From: Vulcanimicrobiota bacterium
GTDB taxonomy: Bacteria > Vulcanimicrobiota > Vulcanimicrobiia > Vulcanimicrobiales > Vulcanimicrobiaceae
Reading direction: 5' to 3'
DNA length: 64,000 nt
Assembly: GCA_003161435.1 (NCBI GenBank)
Contig: PMOS01000034.1
Span: 1-64,000, forward strand
Part shown: positions 25,794 through 35,130 of the stretch, piece by piece
How positions within the stretch are numbered: the first letter of the stretch is position 1
Layout: every line of letters starts with the position of its first letter
Translations under genes and position numbers: made by a program
Notes under the pieces: model-generated
Database searches by the model: none
What the model saw: the letters and a program-made list of their open reading frames with translations, nothing else
Told to the model about the DNA's origin: nothing

Positions 25794-27541
25794 GCGGCGG
25801 GCTCGCGGGAGCTGCGAGCCCGCACCCGCATATACCAAGCGGAGATCCCCATGCACACGATGCCCAGGACGACGAACGAGACGATGCGCCACGCGACGTC
25901 GACGTTGCTCAGATCGGTCGTGAACACTTTGAGGATCGTGATCGCGAGCAGCACGAGTCCTTGCCGCTGCAAGAGCGCACTGCGGCGCGACAAGCCGAGG
26001 CCGAACAGCGCCGTGGCGTAGACCGTCCAGGCGAGCGAGATGGCGACTTGCACGGAGCTCGGCACGGCGACGTTCCACGCCGGCCCGCCGAACGCGTCGA
26101 GCAGGATCCGTGAGATCCCCGCCAGTGCGACGACGTTCGCCGCGACGTTGACGACCGCACTCCAACCGGCGATCGTCGCGCCGTTGCCCGGCAGCTCCTT
26201 GAGCTGCGCGCGAGCGAAAGCGAGCGCCGCTACCGTAACCGCGAACGAAAGCGCGAGCGACGTGAACGCTGAGTTGGCCGGTTCTTCGATCGTCGCGAGG
26301 ACGAGCAGCCAGAGCCCCACGCCTCCGAGCAGCACGTTGCCGGCGACCGCGACGAGCACGTCGTTGCGCCGCGCGCCCAGCACCGCAAGGATGGCGCCTT
26401 CGAGAGCGAATGCGTCGACCAGGGCGCTGCGCTGGAGCAGCGCCGGCAGCGCGAGGGTCGCCGCGGACAAGCCGAGGTAGCTGTACGTCCGCGCCAGTGC
26501 CGCGGGCGCCCGCACGTAGCGCGCCGCGACCAGCGACACGGCGGAAAGGACGAGCAGCGCGACGCCCAGCGTCGTCTGATGATCCGCGAAGATCCATACC
26601 AACATCGCGACGTAGGCGAATGCGTCGAGCGTGAGCAGGGCAAGCCGCCACGAACGCGCGGCGCCGTCGCGGACGGTCCCGACCGTGAACGCGATCGCAA
26701 ACAGCAGGCAGATCGCCGTCGACACGCCGTAGGCATCCGCCGCCGACCATCCCTCGCCCAAAGGCCCGAAGTTCGGCAGGTACAGCATGGACGCGATGAA
26801 CACGGTCCCTTCGACCGCCCGGAAGCGCGCGACGATGGCGAGAGTGGCGAACGCCAGCCCGAGGATCAACACGTAGCCAGCGAGGAGCGCATAATCCGGT
26901 GGCCAGTTGCTCAGTAGCACCGGCGTGACGAAACCGCCGACGAGACCGAGCAATGCGACGCGCTCGGAACGGCGCGTCGCGGCGATCGCGACCAGCACGC
27001 TGGTCACCGCGACCATCGTGATGAACGTCGCCGACCGCTGCACGTGGAGCTGCGGAAAGACGGCGACGGCCGCCCACGACGAGAGGTACAGGATTCCGGC
27101 GCCCAGGCCGATGAGGCCCTCGGCGATCGGCGTCCCTTTCGCGCGCAGCCGGCGGGCGCCGACCGCGACCAGCGCGACACCGCAAATCAAGCCGAGCAAG
27201 ATGCGCTCGGCGGGCCCGACCCAGCCGCGCGTGAACGCCAGATCCAAGAAGAACGCAACGCCCAGCAGGACGAGAACGAGGCCGACCAGTTGCAGGCCCC
27301 GGCCGGCGAAGAACACCTCGAACGAGAACGCCGGGCGATCCGGCTTCGGCGGGACGGCCCAGATCGACGGGGCGGCTGGGGCTACGGCGACGACCGTCGC
27401 TGCCGCGAACCCGGACGCCGGCGCAGCGGGCGCCGTCGTCGAAGCCGGTGCAGCCGCGGACAGGTCGGCGCGCAAGCTTGCGGATTCGCGTTCGAGCCGA
27501 AGCAGACGCGCGTCGAGCGCGGCGTAGAGTTCGGGTTCCAT
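25790..27541 (-). CDS. DUF2339 multi-spanning membrane protein (copy 2)
   Basis: This 583-residue protein has an N-terminal helix (residues 1-30), an Ala/Pro-rich linker of about 60 residues, then many membrane helices from FFAGRGLQLVGLVLVLLGVA. It shares ATRRSERVALLGLVGGF and LQRQGLVLLAITILKVF with copy 1 over nearly its whole length, so the pair arose by duplication. It is first in a three-gene minus-strand operon, with 43 bp separating the last two genes, and diverges from hutF. Function unknown. Confidence 0.85.
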   Translation of the reverse strand: MEPELYAALDARLLRLERESASLRADLSAAAPASTTAPAAPASGFAAATVVAVAPAAPSIWAVPPKPDRPAFSFEVFFAGRGLQLVGLVLVLLGVAFFLDLAFTRGWVGPAERILLGLICGVALVAVGARRLRAKGTPIAEGLIGLGAGILYLSSWAAVAVFPQLHVQRSATFITMVAVTSVLVAIAATRRSERVALLGLVGGFVTPVLLSNWPPDYALLAGYVLILGLAFATLAIVARFRAVEGTVFIASMLYLPNFGPLGEGWSAADAYGVSTAICLLFAIAFTVGTVRDGAARSWRLALLTLDAFAYVAMLVWIFADHQTTLGVALLVLSAVSLVAARYVRAPAALARTYSYLGLSAATLALPALLQRSALVDAFALEGAILAVLGARRNDVLVAVAGNVLLGGVGLWLLVLATIEEPANSAFTSLALSFAVTVAALAFARAQLKELPGNGATIAGWSAVVNVAANVVALAGISRILLDAFGGPAWNVAVPSSVQVAISLAWTVYATALFGLGLSRRSALLQRQGLVLLAITILKVFTTDLSNVDVAWRIVSFVVLGIVCMGISAWYMRVRARSSREPAA

Positions 27542-27633
27542 GCTCGGAGTCTAGCGCTTGCGGCGGCCGTGCGCCTCCGTAGTTCTACCGATTCCGAGGC
27601 GGAACGGCTTTCGCTCGGGCGAAGCGGCCCAAG

Positions 27634-28944
27634 GTGCGGATCTTTGCGCCATTGGCGTTTCTGCCGGGCGGCTGGGCTCCGGACGTTGCCTTCGAGGTCG
27701 CACCCGACGGGCTGCTGCTCGAGGTGCGGCCCGGCGCGCCTGCCGGCGAGGCCGAGATCCTCGACGGCCCGGTCGTGCCGGGGATGCCGAACCTGCACTC
27801 GCACGCGTTTCAACGCGCGATGGCTGGGAGCGCCGAGCGGCGGGGCGCGAGCGGCGACGACTTCTGGACGTGGCGCGAGGCGATGTACGCGCTGGCGGCG
27901 CAACTCGATCCGGCGACGCTGTTCGTGCTCGCGCGCGATGTCTATCGCGCGATGCTCTCCGCCGGCTACACGGCGGTTGCCGAGTTTCACTATCTCCATC
28001 GCGATCCCGGCGGCGCATGGTACGCCGACAAAGCGGCGATGTCGCGCGCGCTCATCGCCGCGGCGAAGGAGGCCGGGATCGCGATCTGCCTGCTGCCGGC
28101 GCTCTACGCGCACGCCGACGCGGACGGTTCGCCTTTGCGCGCGCAGCAGCGCCGTTTCGCGACCGGTGTCGACGACGTGCTGGAGATCGCGCAGACGCTC
28201 CGCACGGCGTACGCGCACGATCCGGACGTCGTCGTCGGCGTGTGCGCGCACTCGCTGCGCGCGGTGACACCCGACGAGTTGCGCGCGCTGATCGACGGAT
28301 CGCCGCGTGACGTCCCCGTCCATCTGCACGCGGCCGAACAGCTGCGCGAGGTCGAGGGGGTCCGCGCGGCGCTGGGCGCACGCCCGGTCGCGTGGCTGCT
28401 GGCCGAGCACGCCGTCGACGCTCGCTGGTGCCTCGTGCACGCCACCCACCTCGACGACGGCGAGCGCGATGCGCTCGCGCGCAGCGGTGCGATCGCAGGT
28501 CTGTGCCCGACGACGGAGGCGAACCTGGGCGACGGGCTCTTTTCGCTGGGACCGTATCTGGCGGCCGGCGGCGCGCTGGGGATCGGATCGGACAGCAACA
28601 TCTCGGTTGCGCCGGTCGAGGAATTGCGCTGGCTCGAGTACGGCCAGCGGCTCGTCGCGCGCCGGCGCGTCGTCGCGGCAACCGGCCCGGGAGCATCGGC
28701 CGGCGAGACGCTCTATGCGCGGGCCGCCCGCGGCGGGGCGCAGGCCTGCGGCGTCCGCGCCGGAGAGCTCGTCCCGGGGGCGCGCGCCGACTTGATCGTG
28801 CTCGACGAGCGCGCCGCGCCGCTCGCGGGCGCGCCGCCCGGCGAGCTGCTCGACCGCTACGTGTTCGCGAGCGATCGGGCCGCCCCGCGGCACGTCATGG
28901 TGCGCGGACGGTGGCGCGTTCGCGACGGGTGTGTCGCGCGATGA
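27634..28944 (+). CDS. hutF: formimidoylglutamate deiminase
   Basis: This 436-residue amidohydrolase turns formiminoglutamate into N-formylglutamate and ammonia, the fourth step before HutG. PGMPNLHSHAFQRAMAGSAE gives the metal-binding HxH and the family block, DDFWTWREAMY follows, and IGSDSNISVAPVEELRWLEY carries the late aspartate. The GTG start at 27634 is set by alignment to the family N terminus (IFAPLAFLPGGW). The gene opens a long operon with an ABC importer (next start overlaps by four bases), yet lies 5 kb from the other hut genes. Confidence 0.95.
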   Translation: MRIFAPLAFLPGGWAPDVAFEVAPDGLLLEVRPGAPAGEAEILDGPVVPGMPNLHSHAFQRAMAGSAERRGASGDDFWTWREAMYALAAQLDPATLFVLARDVYRAMLSAGYTAVAEFHYLHRDPGGAWYADKAAMSRALIAAAKEAGIAICLLPALYAHADADGSPLRAQQRRFATGVDDVLEIAQTLRTAYAHDPDVVVGVCAHSLRAVTPDELRALIDGSPRDVPVHLHAAEQLREVEGVRAALGARPVAWLLAEHAVDARWCLVHATHLDDGERDALARSGAIAGLCPTTEANLGDGLFSLGPYLAAGGALGIGSDSNISVAPVEELRWLEYGQRLVARRRVVAATGPGASAGETLYARAARGGAQACGVRAGELVPGARADLIVLDERAAPLAGAPPGELLDRYVFASDRAAPRHVMVRGRWRVRDGCVAR

Positions 28945-30632
28945 CGCGGGGATCGCCCCGAGACTTTTCGCGCGCCCTGTTCGGCGCGGCTGCGCTGGTG
29001 CTGCTCGCGATGGTCGCGCTGCCGGTCGGCTGGCTCGTCGCGACGAGCTTGAGCGGTCCGCACGGGCCGACGCTCGAGAACTACGTGACGCTGTTCACCG
29101 ACCCGACACTGGTGCAGCCGTTCATCATCACGCTGGAGAGCTCGGCCGCGGTCGCGATCCTTTGCGTGCTCGTCGCGGTTCCGATGGGCTGGTGCGTCGC
29201 GCGGACGAACATGCCGCTGCGCCGGCTCGTGCGCGTGCTGGTGATGGCCTCGCTGGTGACGCCGCCGTTCCTGGGCGCGATCGCTTGGGAACTCCTCGCC
29301 GCCCCGAATACGGGCTTTCTCAACCAGCTCGCGCGCGTCGCGTTCCACCTGGACCGGGCCGTCCACCCGTTCAACATCTACACGGTCGCCGGCTTGACCT
29401 TCGTGAACTTTCTCTACACCTTTCCGTACGCGTTCACGTTCGTGGCCAACGCGCTCGAGCGCGTCCCGGCCGACCTCGAGGACGCGTCGGCGATCCTGGG
29501 CGCACGTTCGGCGCAGACGCTTTGGCGCATCACGCTGCCGCTGATCCTGCCGGCGATCCTGGCCGGTGGGCTGATCGCATTTCTGCAATCGATGACCGTC
29601 TTCGGGTCGGCTGCGATCCTCACGCTGCCGGCCGGCTTCCACACGATGACGACGCGCATCTGGAGCCTGTTCCAGTTCCCGCCCAAGCCGGCGCTGGCCG
29701 CCGCGGCATCGATGCCGATCCTGTTGCTCACGCTGTTGCTGCTGCGCGCGCAACAGCTTATTCTGGGGCGCAAGGGCTACGTCGTCGTCGGCGGTAAGGG
29801 CGCGCGCCGCGCGATCGTCGCACTGGGCAAGTGGAAATGGCTCGCGCTGGGATTCTGCGCGCTCGTGCTGTTGAACGCGATCGTCCTACCGTACGGCGCG
29901 TTGCTCGACGCCGCGTTCGTGAAGGTGGCGCCGGCGGTCCCGACGCCGGCGAACCTCACCTGGTCGCATCTGCACTTCGTCTTCTTCGAGCTCGACGCGA
30001 CGCCGGTCGCGCTGTGGAACACGATGATCCTCGCCCTCGGCGCCGCGACGATCGGTACCGCGCTGGCGCTGGTCGTCGGCTACCTCGTCGCGCGGCGAGC
30101 GGTTCGCGGCTGGCAGCTGCTCGGTTTTCTGGCGACCGCGCCGCTGGCGATTCCGAGCATCGTGCTCGGCGTCGGATTGTTCCTGGCCTACACGCGCCCG
30201 CCGCTGCTGCTGTTCGGGACGCTGTGGATCATGCTGATCGCGTTCGTGACGATCGAGTTTCCGGCCGCCTATCAACAGCTCGTCTCGGTGACGTCGTCGA
30301 TCCATCCGGAGCTCGAGGAAGCGGGACGTTTGCTGGGCGCGACGCGGTTGCGCGTGCTGCGCGAGATCACCTCACCGTTGATGCGCAGCGGGCTCGTGGC
30401 GACGTGGTGCTTCGTGTTCATCGGCGCGATCCGCGAGATATCGGCCGCGATCTTGCTGTTCACCGCGCCGACGCGCACGATCGCAGTCGTCATCTACGAT
30501 CTCAACGAGTCCGGTGACACCGGCAGCATCGCCGTGCTCGGGCTGCTGCTGATGGTCGTGACCTTCACCGTGCTGGCCGTCGCGAATCGCGTTCCGATCG
30601 CCGTCACCGCCGTCGAGGAGTTTCGCGAGTGA
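28941..30632 (+). CDS. two-domain ABC importer permease (FbpB / ferric-ion or organic-acid type)
   Basis: This 563-residue permease contains two binding-protein-dependent permease domains in one chain, each with an EAA-type loop: EDASAILGARSAQTLWRITL and EEAGRLLGATRLRVLREITS. About twelve membrane helices are visible. The layout matches FbpB/AfuB permeases. ATG 28941 overlaps the hutF stop. With the ATPase at 31716 and binding protein at 32731 it forms one importer. Enzymes for organic acids surround it, so the cargo may be an organic anion or metal chelate rather than free Fe(III). Confidence 0.9.
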   Translation: MTRGSPRDFSRALFGAAALVLLAMVALPVGWLVATSLSGPHGPTLENYVTLFTDPTLVQPFIITLESSAAVAILCVLVAVPMGWCVARTNMPLRRLVRVLVMASLVTPPFLGAIAWELLAAPNTGFLNQLARVAFHLDRAVHPFNIYTVAGLTFVNFLYTFPYAFTFVANALERVPADLEDASAILGARSAQTLWRITLPLILPAILAGGLIAFLQSMTVFGSAAILTLPAGFHTMTTRIWSLFQFPPKPALAAAASMPILLLTLLLLRAQQLILGRKGYVVVGGKGARRAIVALGKWKWLALGFCALVLLNAIVLPYGALLDAAFVKVAPAVPTPANLTWSHLHFVFFELDATPVALWNTMILALGAATIGTALALVVGYLVARRAVRGWQLLGFLATAPLAIPSIVLGVGLFLAYTRPPLLLFGTLWIMLIAFVTIEFPAAYQQLVSVTSSIHPELEEAGRLLGATRLRVLREITSPLMRSGLVATWCFVFIGAIREISAAILLFTAPTRTIAVVIYDLNESGDTGSIAVLGLLLMVVTFTVLAVANRVPIAVTAVEEFRE

Positions 30633-31711
30633 GCGATGCGCTGCAACTGGGTGTCCTGCTCGGCGACGACATCGGCCTGGAGGTGGTTCCCGAAGCGGTC
30701 AAAGTCGTCGATGCGGCCGCGCGCGCCGGCGGTTTGCCGATCGACTGGCACGATATTCCGATCGGCCGCCGCGCGCTCGACCAACTCGGCACGACGTTGC
30801 CCGACGGCACGCTCGACGCGCTCGAGCGACTCGACGGCTGGATCCTCGGGCCGATCGGCCATCGCGAGTATCCCAAGCTGCCGGGTGCGGTGAACCCGCA
30901 CCCGATCCTGCGCAAACACTTCGACCTGTTCGCGAACATCCGGCCGACGCGGTCGTACCGCTCGCTCCCGAGCCTGCACCAAGGCGTCGACCTCGTGATC
31001 GTGCGCGAGAACAACGAGGGTTTTCAACCCGACCGCAACGTCGTCGCGGGCTCGGGCGAGTTCCGTCCGACGCACGACGTGACGATCTCGGTGCGGGTGA
31101 TCACGCGCGCCGGTTCGTCGAAGATCGCGCGCGCCGCATTCGAGCTGGCGCGGACGCGCCGCAAGCAGTTGGCGGCGATCCACAAGGATACGGTGTTCAA
31201 GCTGGGCTGCGGGATGTTCGCCGAAGAGTGCCGCGCCGTCGCCGCGGAGTTCCCCGACGTCGCCTACGAGGAAGTCATCGTCGACACGTTCGCGATGCGA
31301 TTGGTCATGCGGCCGCAGGCCTACGACGTCGTGGTGACGACCAACATGTTCGGTGACATTCTCAGCGATGAAGCGGCTGGCCTGGTCGGCGGCCTCGGCA
31401 TGGCGCCGGGGCTGTCGGCCGGACATCGCCATGCGATGGCACAGGCGACGCACGGCTCGGCGCCCGACATTGCCGGTCGCAACGTCGCCAACCCCTACGC
31501 GATGATCGTCTCGGCGCAGATGCTGCTCGACTGGATCGGCCGCACGAAGGACGTGCCGCGGGCGCGCGCCGCGGCGCGTGCCGTCGGGCTGGCGGTCGAC
31601 GAGACGATCGAAGGCCGCATCGCGCTCACACCGGATCTCGGCGGCACCGCGACGACGACCCAGATGGGCGACGCGATCGCCGCGCGCGCCGCCGTGCACG
31701 CGGCGTCCTGA
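30629..31711 (+). CDS. isocitrate/isopropylmalate dehydrogenase family enzyme
   Basis: This 360-residue decarboxylating dehydrogenase has the family core: LLGDDIGLEVVPEAVKVVDA, VIVRENNEGFQPDRN, IHKDTVFKLGCGMF (catalytic Lys) and TTNMFGDILSDEAAGLVGG, with metal aspartates in GDILSDE. Members act on isocitrate, isopropylmalate, homoisocitrate or tartrate. Its insertion between the permease and ATPase genes of one importer, with GTGA coupling, strongly suggests it acts on the imported compound, most likely a hydroxy-di- or tricarboxylate. The exact substrate cannot be read. Confidence 0.88.
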   Translation: MSDALQLGVLLGDDIGLEVVPEAVKVVDAAARAGGLPIDWHDIPIGRRALDQLGTTLPDGTLDALERLDGWILGPIGHREYPKLPGAVNPHPILRKHFDLFANIRPTRSYRSLPSLHQGVDLVIVRENNEGFQPDRNVVAGSGEFRPTHDVTISVRVITRAGSSKIARAAFELARTRRKQLAAIHKDTVFKLGCGMFAEECRAVAAEFPDVAYEEVIVDTFAMRLVMRPQAYDVVVTTNMFGDILSDEAAGLVGGLGMAPGLSAGHRHAMAQATHGSAPDIAGRNVANPYAMIVSAQMLLDWIGRTKDVPRARAAARAVGLAVDETIEGRIALTPDLGGTATTTQMGDAIAARAAVHAAS

Positions 31712-31715
31712 CGCG

Positions 31716-32729
31716 ATGGCGACGCTCGAGCTGCACGGCCTCGTCAAACGCTTCGGCGGCGTAACCGTCGTCGACGGGATCGATCTCACCATCCCCGACG
31801 GCGCGTTCGTCTGCCTGCTCGGTCCTTCGGGCTGCGGAAAGACGACGCTGCTGCGCCTCATCGCCGGTTTCGTCGCGCCCGACGCGGGCGAGATCGCCGT
31901 CGGTGGGAAACGAGTTTCCGCGCCGGGCAGCGTCGTCCCGCCCGAGCGCCGCGGGATGTCGATGATCTTCCAGAGCTACGCGCTGTGGCCGCACATGACC
32001 GTCGAGCAGAACGTCGGTTACGGCCTGCGGGTGCGCAATCTTCCCGCCGATGAAGTTCGGCGCCGCGTCGCGACGATCTGCGCGGCGACGCAGTTGGAGC
32101 CGCTGATGAAGCGGTATCCGAGCGAGTTGTCCGGCGGGCAGCAGCAACGCGTGGCCCTCGCGCGCGCGCTGGTCGTCGAACCGCAGACGTTGCTGTTGGA
32201 CGAGCCGCTCTCGAACCTCGACGCGAACCTGCGCGAGGAGATGCGCTTCGAGATCCGGCGGCTGCACGACGAGTTCCGGTACACGACGGTTTACGTCACG
32301 CACGACCAGAGCGAAGCGATGGCGACCGCCGACCTGATCGTGGTGCTCAACGCCGGTCGCATCGAGCAGGCCGGCACCGCCGAGGACATCTATCGGCGTC
32401 CGAGCTCGGCGTTCGTCGCGCGCTTCGTCGGCGGCGCGAACGTGCTGCCGGGTCGCCTCGCCGGGCTGGCGACGCCGTTCTCGATCCGGCTCGAGGACAT
32501 CGAGCTCGTCGCCGCACCGGGCGCCGGCGCCGCCGGCGCGGTGCGCGGGACCGTCGTGCGCCGGGTGTTCCTGGGGAGTTCGCGGGACTATGTCGTCGAA
32601 GCCGACGGTGAGTTGGTGCGAGTCACGACGCCGCCGCACGTCGACGTCCAGCCCGGCGAGCCGGTCTGGCTTGGCTTTCCGCCCGAACGCTGTCACCCCA
32701 TCGAATCTGTCCCCGCCGGAGGTAGTTAA
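31716..32729 (+). CDS. ABC importer ATPase, FbpC/PotA type
   Basis: This 337-residue ATPase has Walker A LLGPSGCGKTTLLRLIAGF, Q-loop MIFQSYALWPHMTVEQNVGY, signature ELSGGQQQRVALARAL, Walker B TLLLDEPLSNLDANLREEM and a C-terminal TOBE-like domain of about 100 residues. It energises the two-domain permease at 28941-30632. ATG 31716 follows the dehydrogenase stop after four bases. The order permease-dehydrogenase-ATPase-binding protein is unusual. Confidence 0.92.
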   Translation: MATLELHGLVKRFGGVTVVDGIDLTIPDGAFVCLLGPSGCGKTTLLRLIAGFVAPDAGEIAVGGKRVSAPGSVVPPERRGMSMIFQSYALWPHMTVEQNVGYGLRVRNLPADEVRRRVATICAATQLEPLMKRYPSELSGGQQQRVALARALVVEPQTLLLDEPLSNLDANLREEMRFEIRRLHDEFRYTTVYVTHDQSEAMATADLIVVLNAGRIEQAGTAEDIYRRPSSAFVARFVGGANVLPGRLAGLATPFSIRLEDIELVAAPGAGAAGAVRGTVVRRVFLGSSRDYVVEADGELVRVTTPPHVDVQPGEPVWLGFPPERCHPIESVPAGGS

Positions 32730-32730
32730 C

Positions 32731-33777
32731 GTGATCGAACGTTTAGCCCGATTCGCCGCAAGCACCGCCGTCGTCGCCTTGGTCTGCGGCGCGCTCGCGC
32801 CGGCGCGCGTCTCATCCGCGTCGTTCGCGACCGTCGACGTGGCCAAGGCAAAAGCCGAAGGGCTGGTCGTCTTCTATACCTCGGTCGACGTGAGCGTCGC
32901 CGAGCGCCTCGCCCGGGACTTCCAAGCCAAGTACGGGATCAAAGTGCAGGTCGAGCGCACCGGCAGCGAGCGGGTGTTCCAACGGATCGGGCAGGAGTAC
33001 GGCAGCAACTTGCACGTGGTCGACGTCGTGAACACGTCCGATTCCGCGAACTTCTTGGTGTGGAAGAGCAGCGGCTGGCTCGCGTCGGTCCCGCTCGAAG
33101 ACATTGCGCGCTATTGGCCGCCTGAGTTTCGCGACCGCGACGCCACGTTCGCCACGTGGCGTGCGACGCTCTCGCCGATCGCGTACAACGCTTCGCTGGT
33201 GAAGCCGGCCGACGCGCCCAAGACCTGGGCCGACCTGCTCGCGCCGCAATGGAAGTCCAAGCTGGTCAAGGCCCACCCGGCGTACAGCGGCAGCGAGATG
33301 ACCGCCGACTACGAGCTGATGAAGGCGTTCGGGTGGGGGTATCTGCAGAAGCTCGGTGCGCAGAGCGTGATGCAGGTGCAGTCGTCGACCGAGCCGCCCA
33401 AGGTCCTCAGCCGCGGCGAACAGGCGGTCATGGCGGGCGGCAACGAGTACGTCGTCTTCCAGTTGCAGGCGCAGGGCAGCCCGCTCGCGCTCGTCTACCC
33501 GCGCGAAGGCACGCCGTTCGAGACGTCGCCGGCCGCGGTCATGAAGGACGCGCCGCACCCGAACGCCGCGCGCCTGTTCTATCAGTACATGTTCAGCAAG
33601 GATACGCAGCAGATGCTGGTCGACTTCGGCGGCCTGCGCTCGGTGCGCGTGGGGTTGAAGGAACCGGCGAACCGCGTCCCGATCACGCGCATTCGATTGT
33701 TCCACGACGATCCGGCCGGCGTGCTCAAGACGAGCGACGAGATGAAGACCAAGTATGCGCAGTACTTCGGCACCTGA
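32731..33777 (+). CDS. periplasmic binding protein, family 1 (Fbp-type)
   Basis: This 348-residue protein has a signal peptide of about 28 residues (ends PARVSSA), then LVVFYTSVDVSVAERLARDF, the opening of ferric-binding/AfuA-like proteins. APKTWADLLAPQWKSKL is a standard block of this group. The tyrosine cluster that binds free Fe(III) in FbpA is not evident, so the ligand may be an organic acid or chelate. GTG 32731 has GGAGG at 32718-32722. It completes the importer of this operon. Confidence 0.88.
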   Translation: MIERLARFAASTAVVALVCGALAPARVSSASFATVDVAKAKAEGLVVFYTSVDVSVAERLARDFQAKYGIKVQVERTGSERVFQRIGQEYGSNLHVVDVVNTSDSANFLVWKSSGWLASVPLEDIARYWPPEFRDRDATFATWRATLSPIAYNASLVKPADAPKTWADLLAPQWKSKLVKAHPAYSGSEMTADYELMKAFGWGYLQKLGAQSVMQVQSSTEPPKVLSRGEQAVMAGGNEYVVFQLQAQGSPLALVYPREGTPFETSPAAVMKDAPHPNAARLFYQYMFSKDTQQMLVDFGGLRSVRVGLKEPANRVPITRIRLFHDDPAGVLKTSDEMKTKYAQYFGT

Positions 33778-33780
33778 CGC

Positions 33781-35130
33781 GTGACCGGCGTCGCCGGCGC
33801 GTTCGCCGTGCGCATGGGCACGCTCGCACGGGCGCCGTTGCCGGCACCCGTAGCGCACGAGGCGAAGCGCGCGCTGGTCAACGTGCTGGCGCTGGCGATC
33901 GGTGCAGCGCGTCATCCCGGCGTCGATGCGATCGTCGCGGCGGCGCGCGAGTTGGGCGGTCCGGCCGGCGTGGCGATCCCCGGTCGCGTCGATCGCGCCG
34001 ACGCGCACTTCGCGGCGCTGGCCGCCGGGTTCGCGGCGCACGTCGACGATTTCGACGACACGCATCTGGCGACGGTGATCCATCCCGGCGCCGCCTGCAT
34101 GGCGGTGCTCGTCGCATTGGCGCCCGAAACCGCGCCGAGCGGCGCCGCGGCGTTGCGCGCCTTCGCGGTCGGCTGCGAAGCGCAGCTGCGGATCGGCGTC
34201 GCGATCTCGCCCGAGCACTACGACCGCGGCTGGCACATCACCGGCACCTGCGGCGTTATCGGGGCGGCGGTTACGGCGGCGCTGCTGTTCGGCTTCGACG
34301 ATGCGGCGCTCGCCCGGGCAGTGCGACTGTCGACGACAATGACGCTCGGCCAACGCGACGCGTTCGGCACGATGACGAAAGCCTTTCACCCCGGTAAGGC
34401 GGCGGCCAACGGGATCCTCGCGGCGCGGCTCGCCGCCCAGGGTGCCGCCGCGCCGCTCGACGTCGTCGAGGATTCGCGCGGGTTCGCCGCCGCGTTGTCG
34501 ACGCGCTTCGATCCGCGGCAGATGGCGGGCGACTCGGACACGCGCTGGGAACTCTCGGAGAACACGTACAAGCCGTATCCGTGCGGGATTGTAGCGCATC
34601 CGTCGATCGATGCGGCACTGCAGCTCGGAGCACGAGTGCGCGTCGCCGACGTCCTCGAGCTGCGCGCGCACTGTCATCCGCTCGTCCCCGAGCTGATGGG
34701 CAACCCAGACCCGACCGACGGGCTCGAGGCGCGCTTCAGTGCGATCCACGGGGTCGCCGCGGCGCTGTGTGACGGCGTCGTCGGATTGCCGCAATACGAA
34801 ACGGAGCGCGTTCGGCGCGACGACGTGCGCGCGCTGCGGGCGAAGACGGTGCTCGTCCCGGGCGTCGGCATCGCGCGCGACGCGGCGCGTTTGGAGGCGC
34901 GTTTGCGCGACGGTACGATCGTGGAAGAGCCGGTCGAGCACGCTCGCGGGAGCGCAGCGCGTCCGTTGACCGACGACGAGCTGCTCACCAAAGTGCGGTC
35001 GTTGGTCGATCCGGTTCTCGGTGACGGCGCGGCTGCAAGTCTTGCCGGTACGGTGTTCGCGATCGACGGAGCCGGCGCGTGCGATGCGTTGCTGGGCGCT
35101 ACCGTTCCCGGAGCGGTCGCGCGTGCCTAG
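33781..35130 (+). CDS. MmgE/PrpD family protein
   Basis: This 449-residue protein has the two-domain PrpD fold: a large helical domain with AHVDDFDDTHLATVIHPGAAC and GWHITGTCGVIGAA, and a smaller domain starting near KPYPCGIVAHPSIDAAL. The family includes 2-methylcitrate dehydratase and cis-aconitate decarboxylase. The GTG start follows the binding-protein stop after three bases. With the isocitrate-type dehydrogenase it suggests dehydration or isomerisation of an imported hydroxy-acid. No methylcitrate synthase or lyase is in view, so PrpD itself is doubtful. Confidence 0.88.
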   Translation: MTGVAGAFAVRMGTLARAPLPAPVAHEAKRALVNVLALAIGAARHPGVDAIVAAARELGGPAGVAIPGRVDRADAHFAALAAGFAAHVDDFDDTHLATVIHPGAACMAVLVALAPETAPSGAAALRAFAVGCEAQLRIGVAISPEHYDRGWHITGTCGVIGAAVTAALLFGFDDAALARAVRLSTTMTLGQRDAFGTMTKAFHPGKAAANGILAARLAAQGAAAPLDVVEDSRGFAAALSTRFDPRQMAGDSDTRWELSENTYKPYPCGIVAHPSIDAALQLGARVRVADVLELRAHCHPLVPELMGNPDPTDGLEARFSAIHGVAAALCDGVVGLPQYETERVRRDDVRALRAKTVLVPGVGIARDAARLEARLRDGTIVEEPVEHARGSAARPLTDDELLTKVRSLVDPVLGDGAAASLAGTVFAIDGAGACDALLGATVPGAVARA

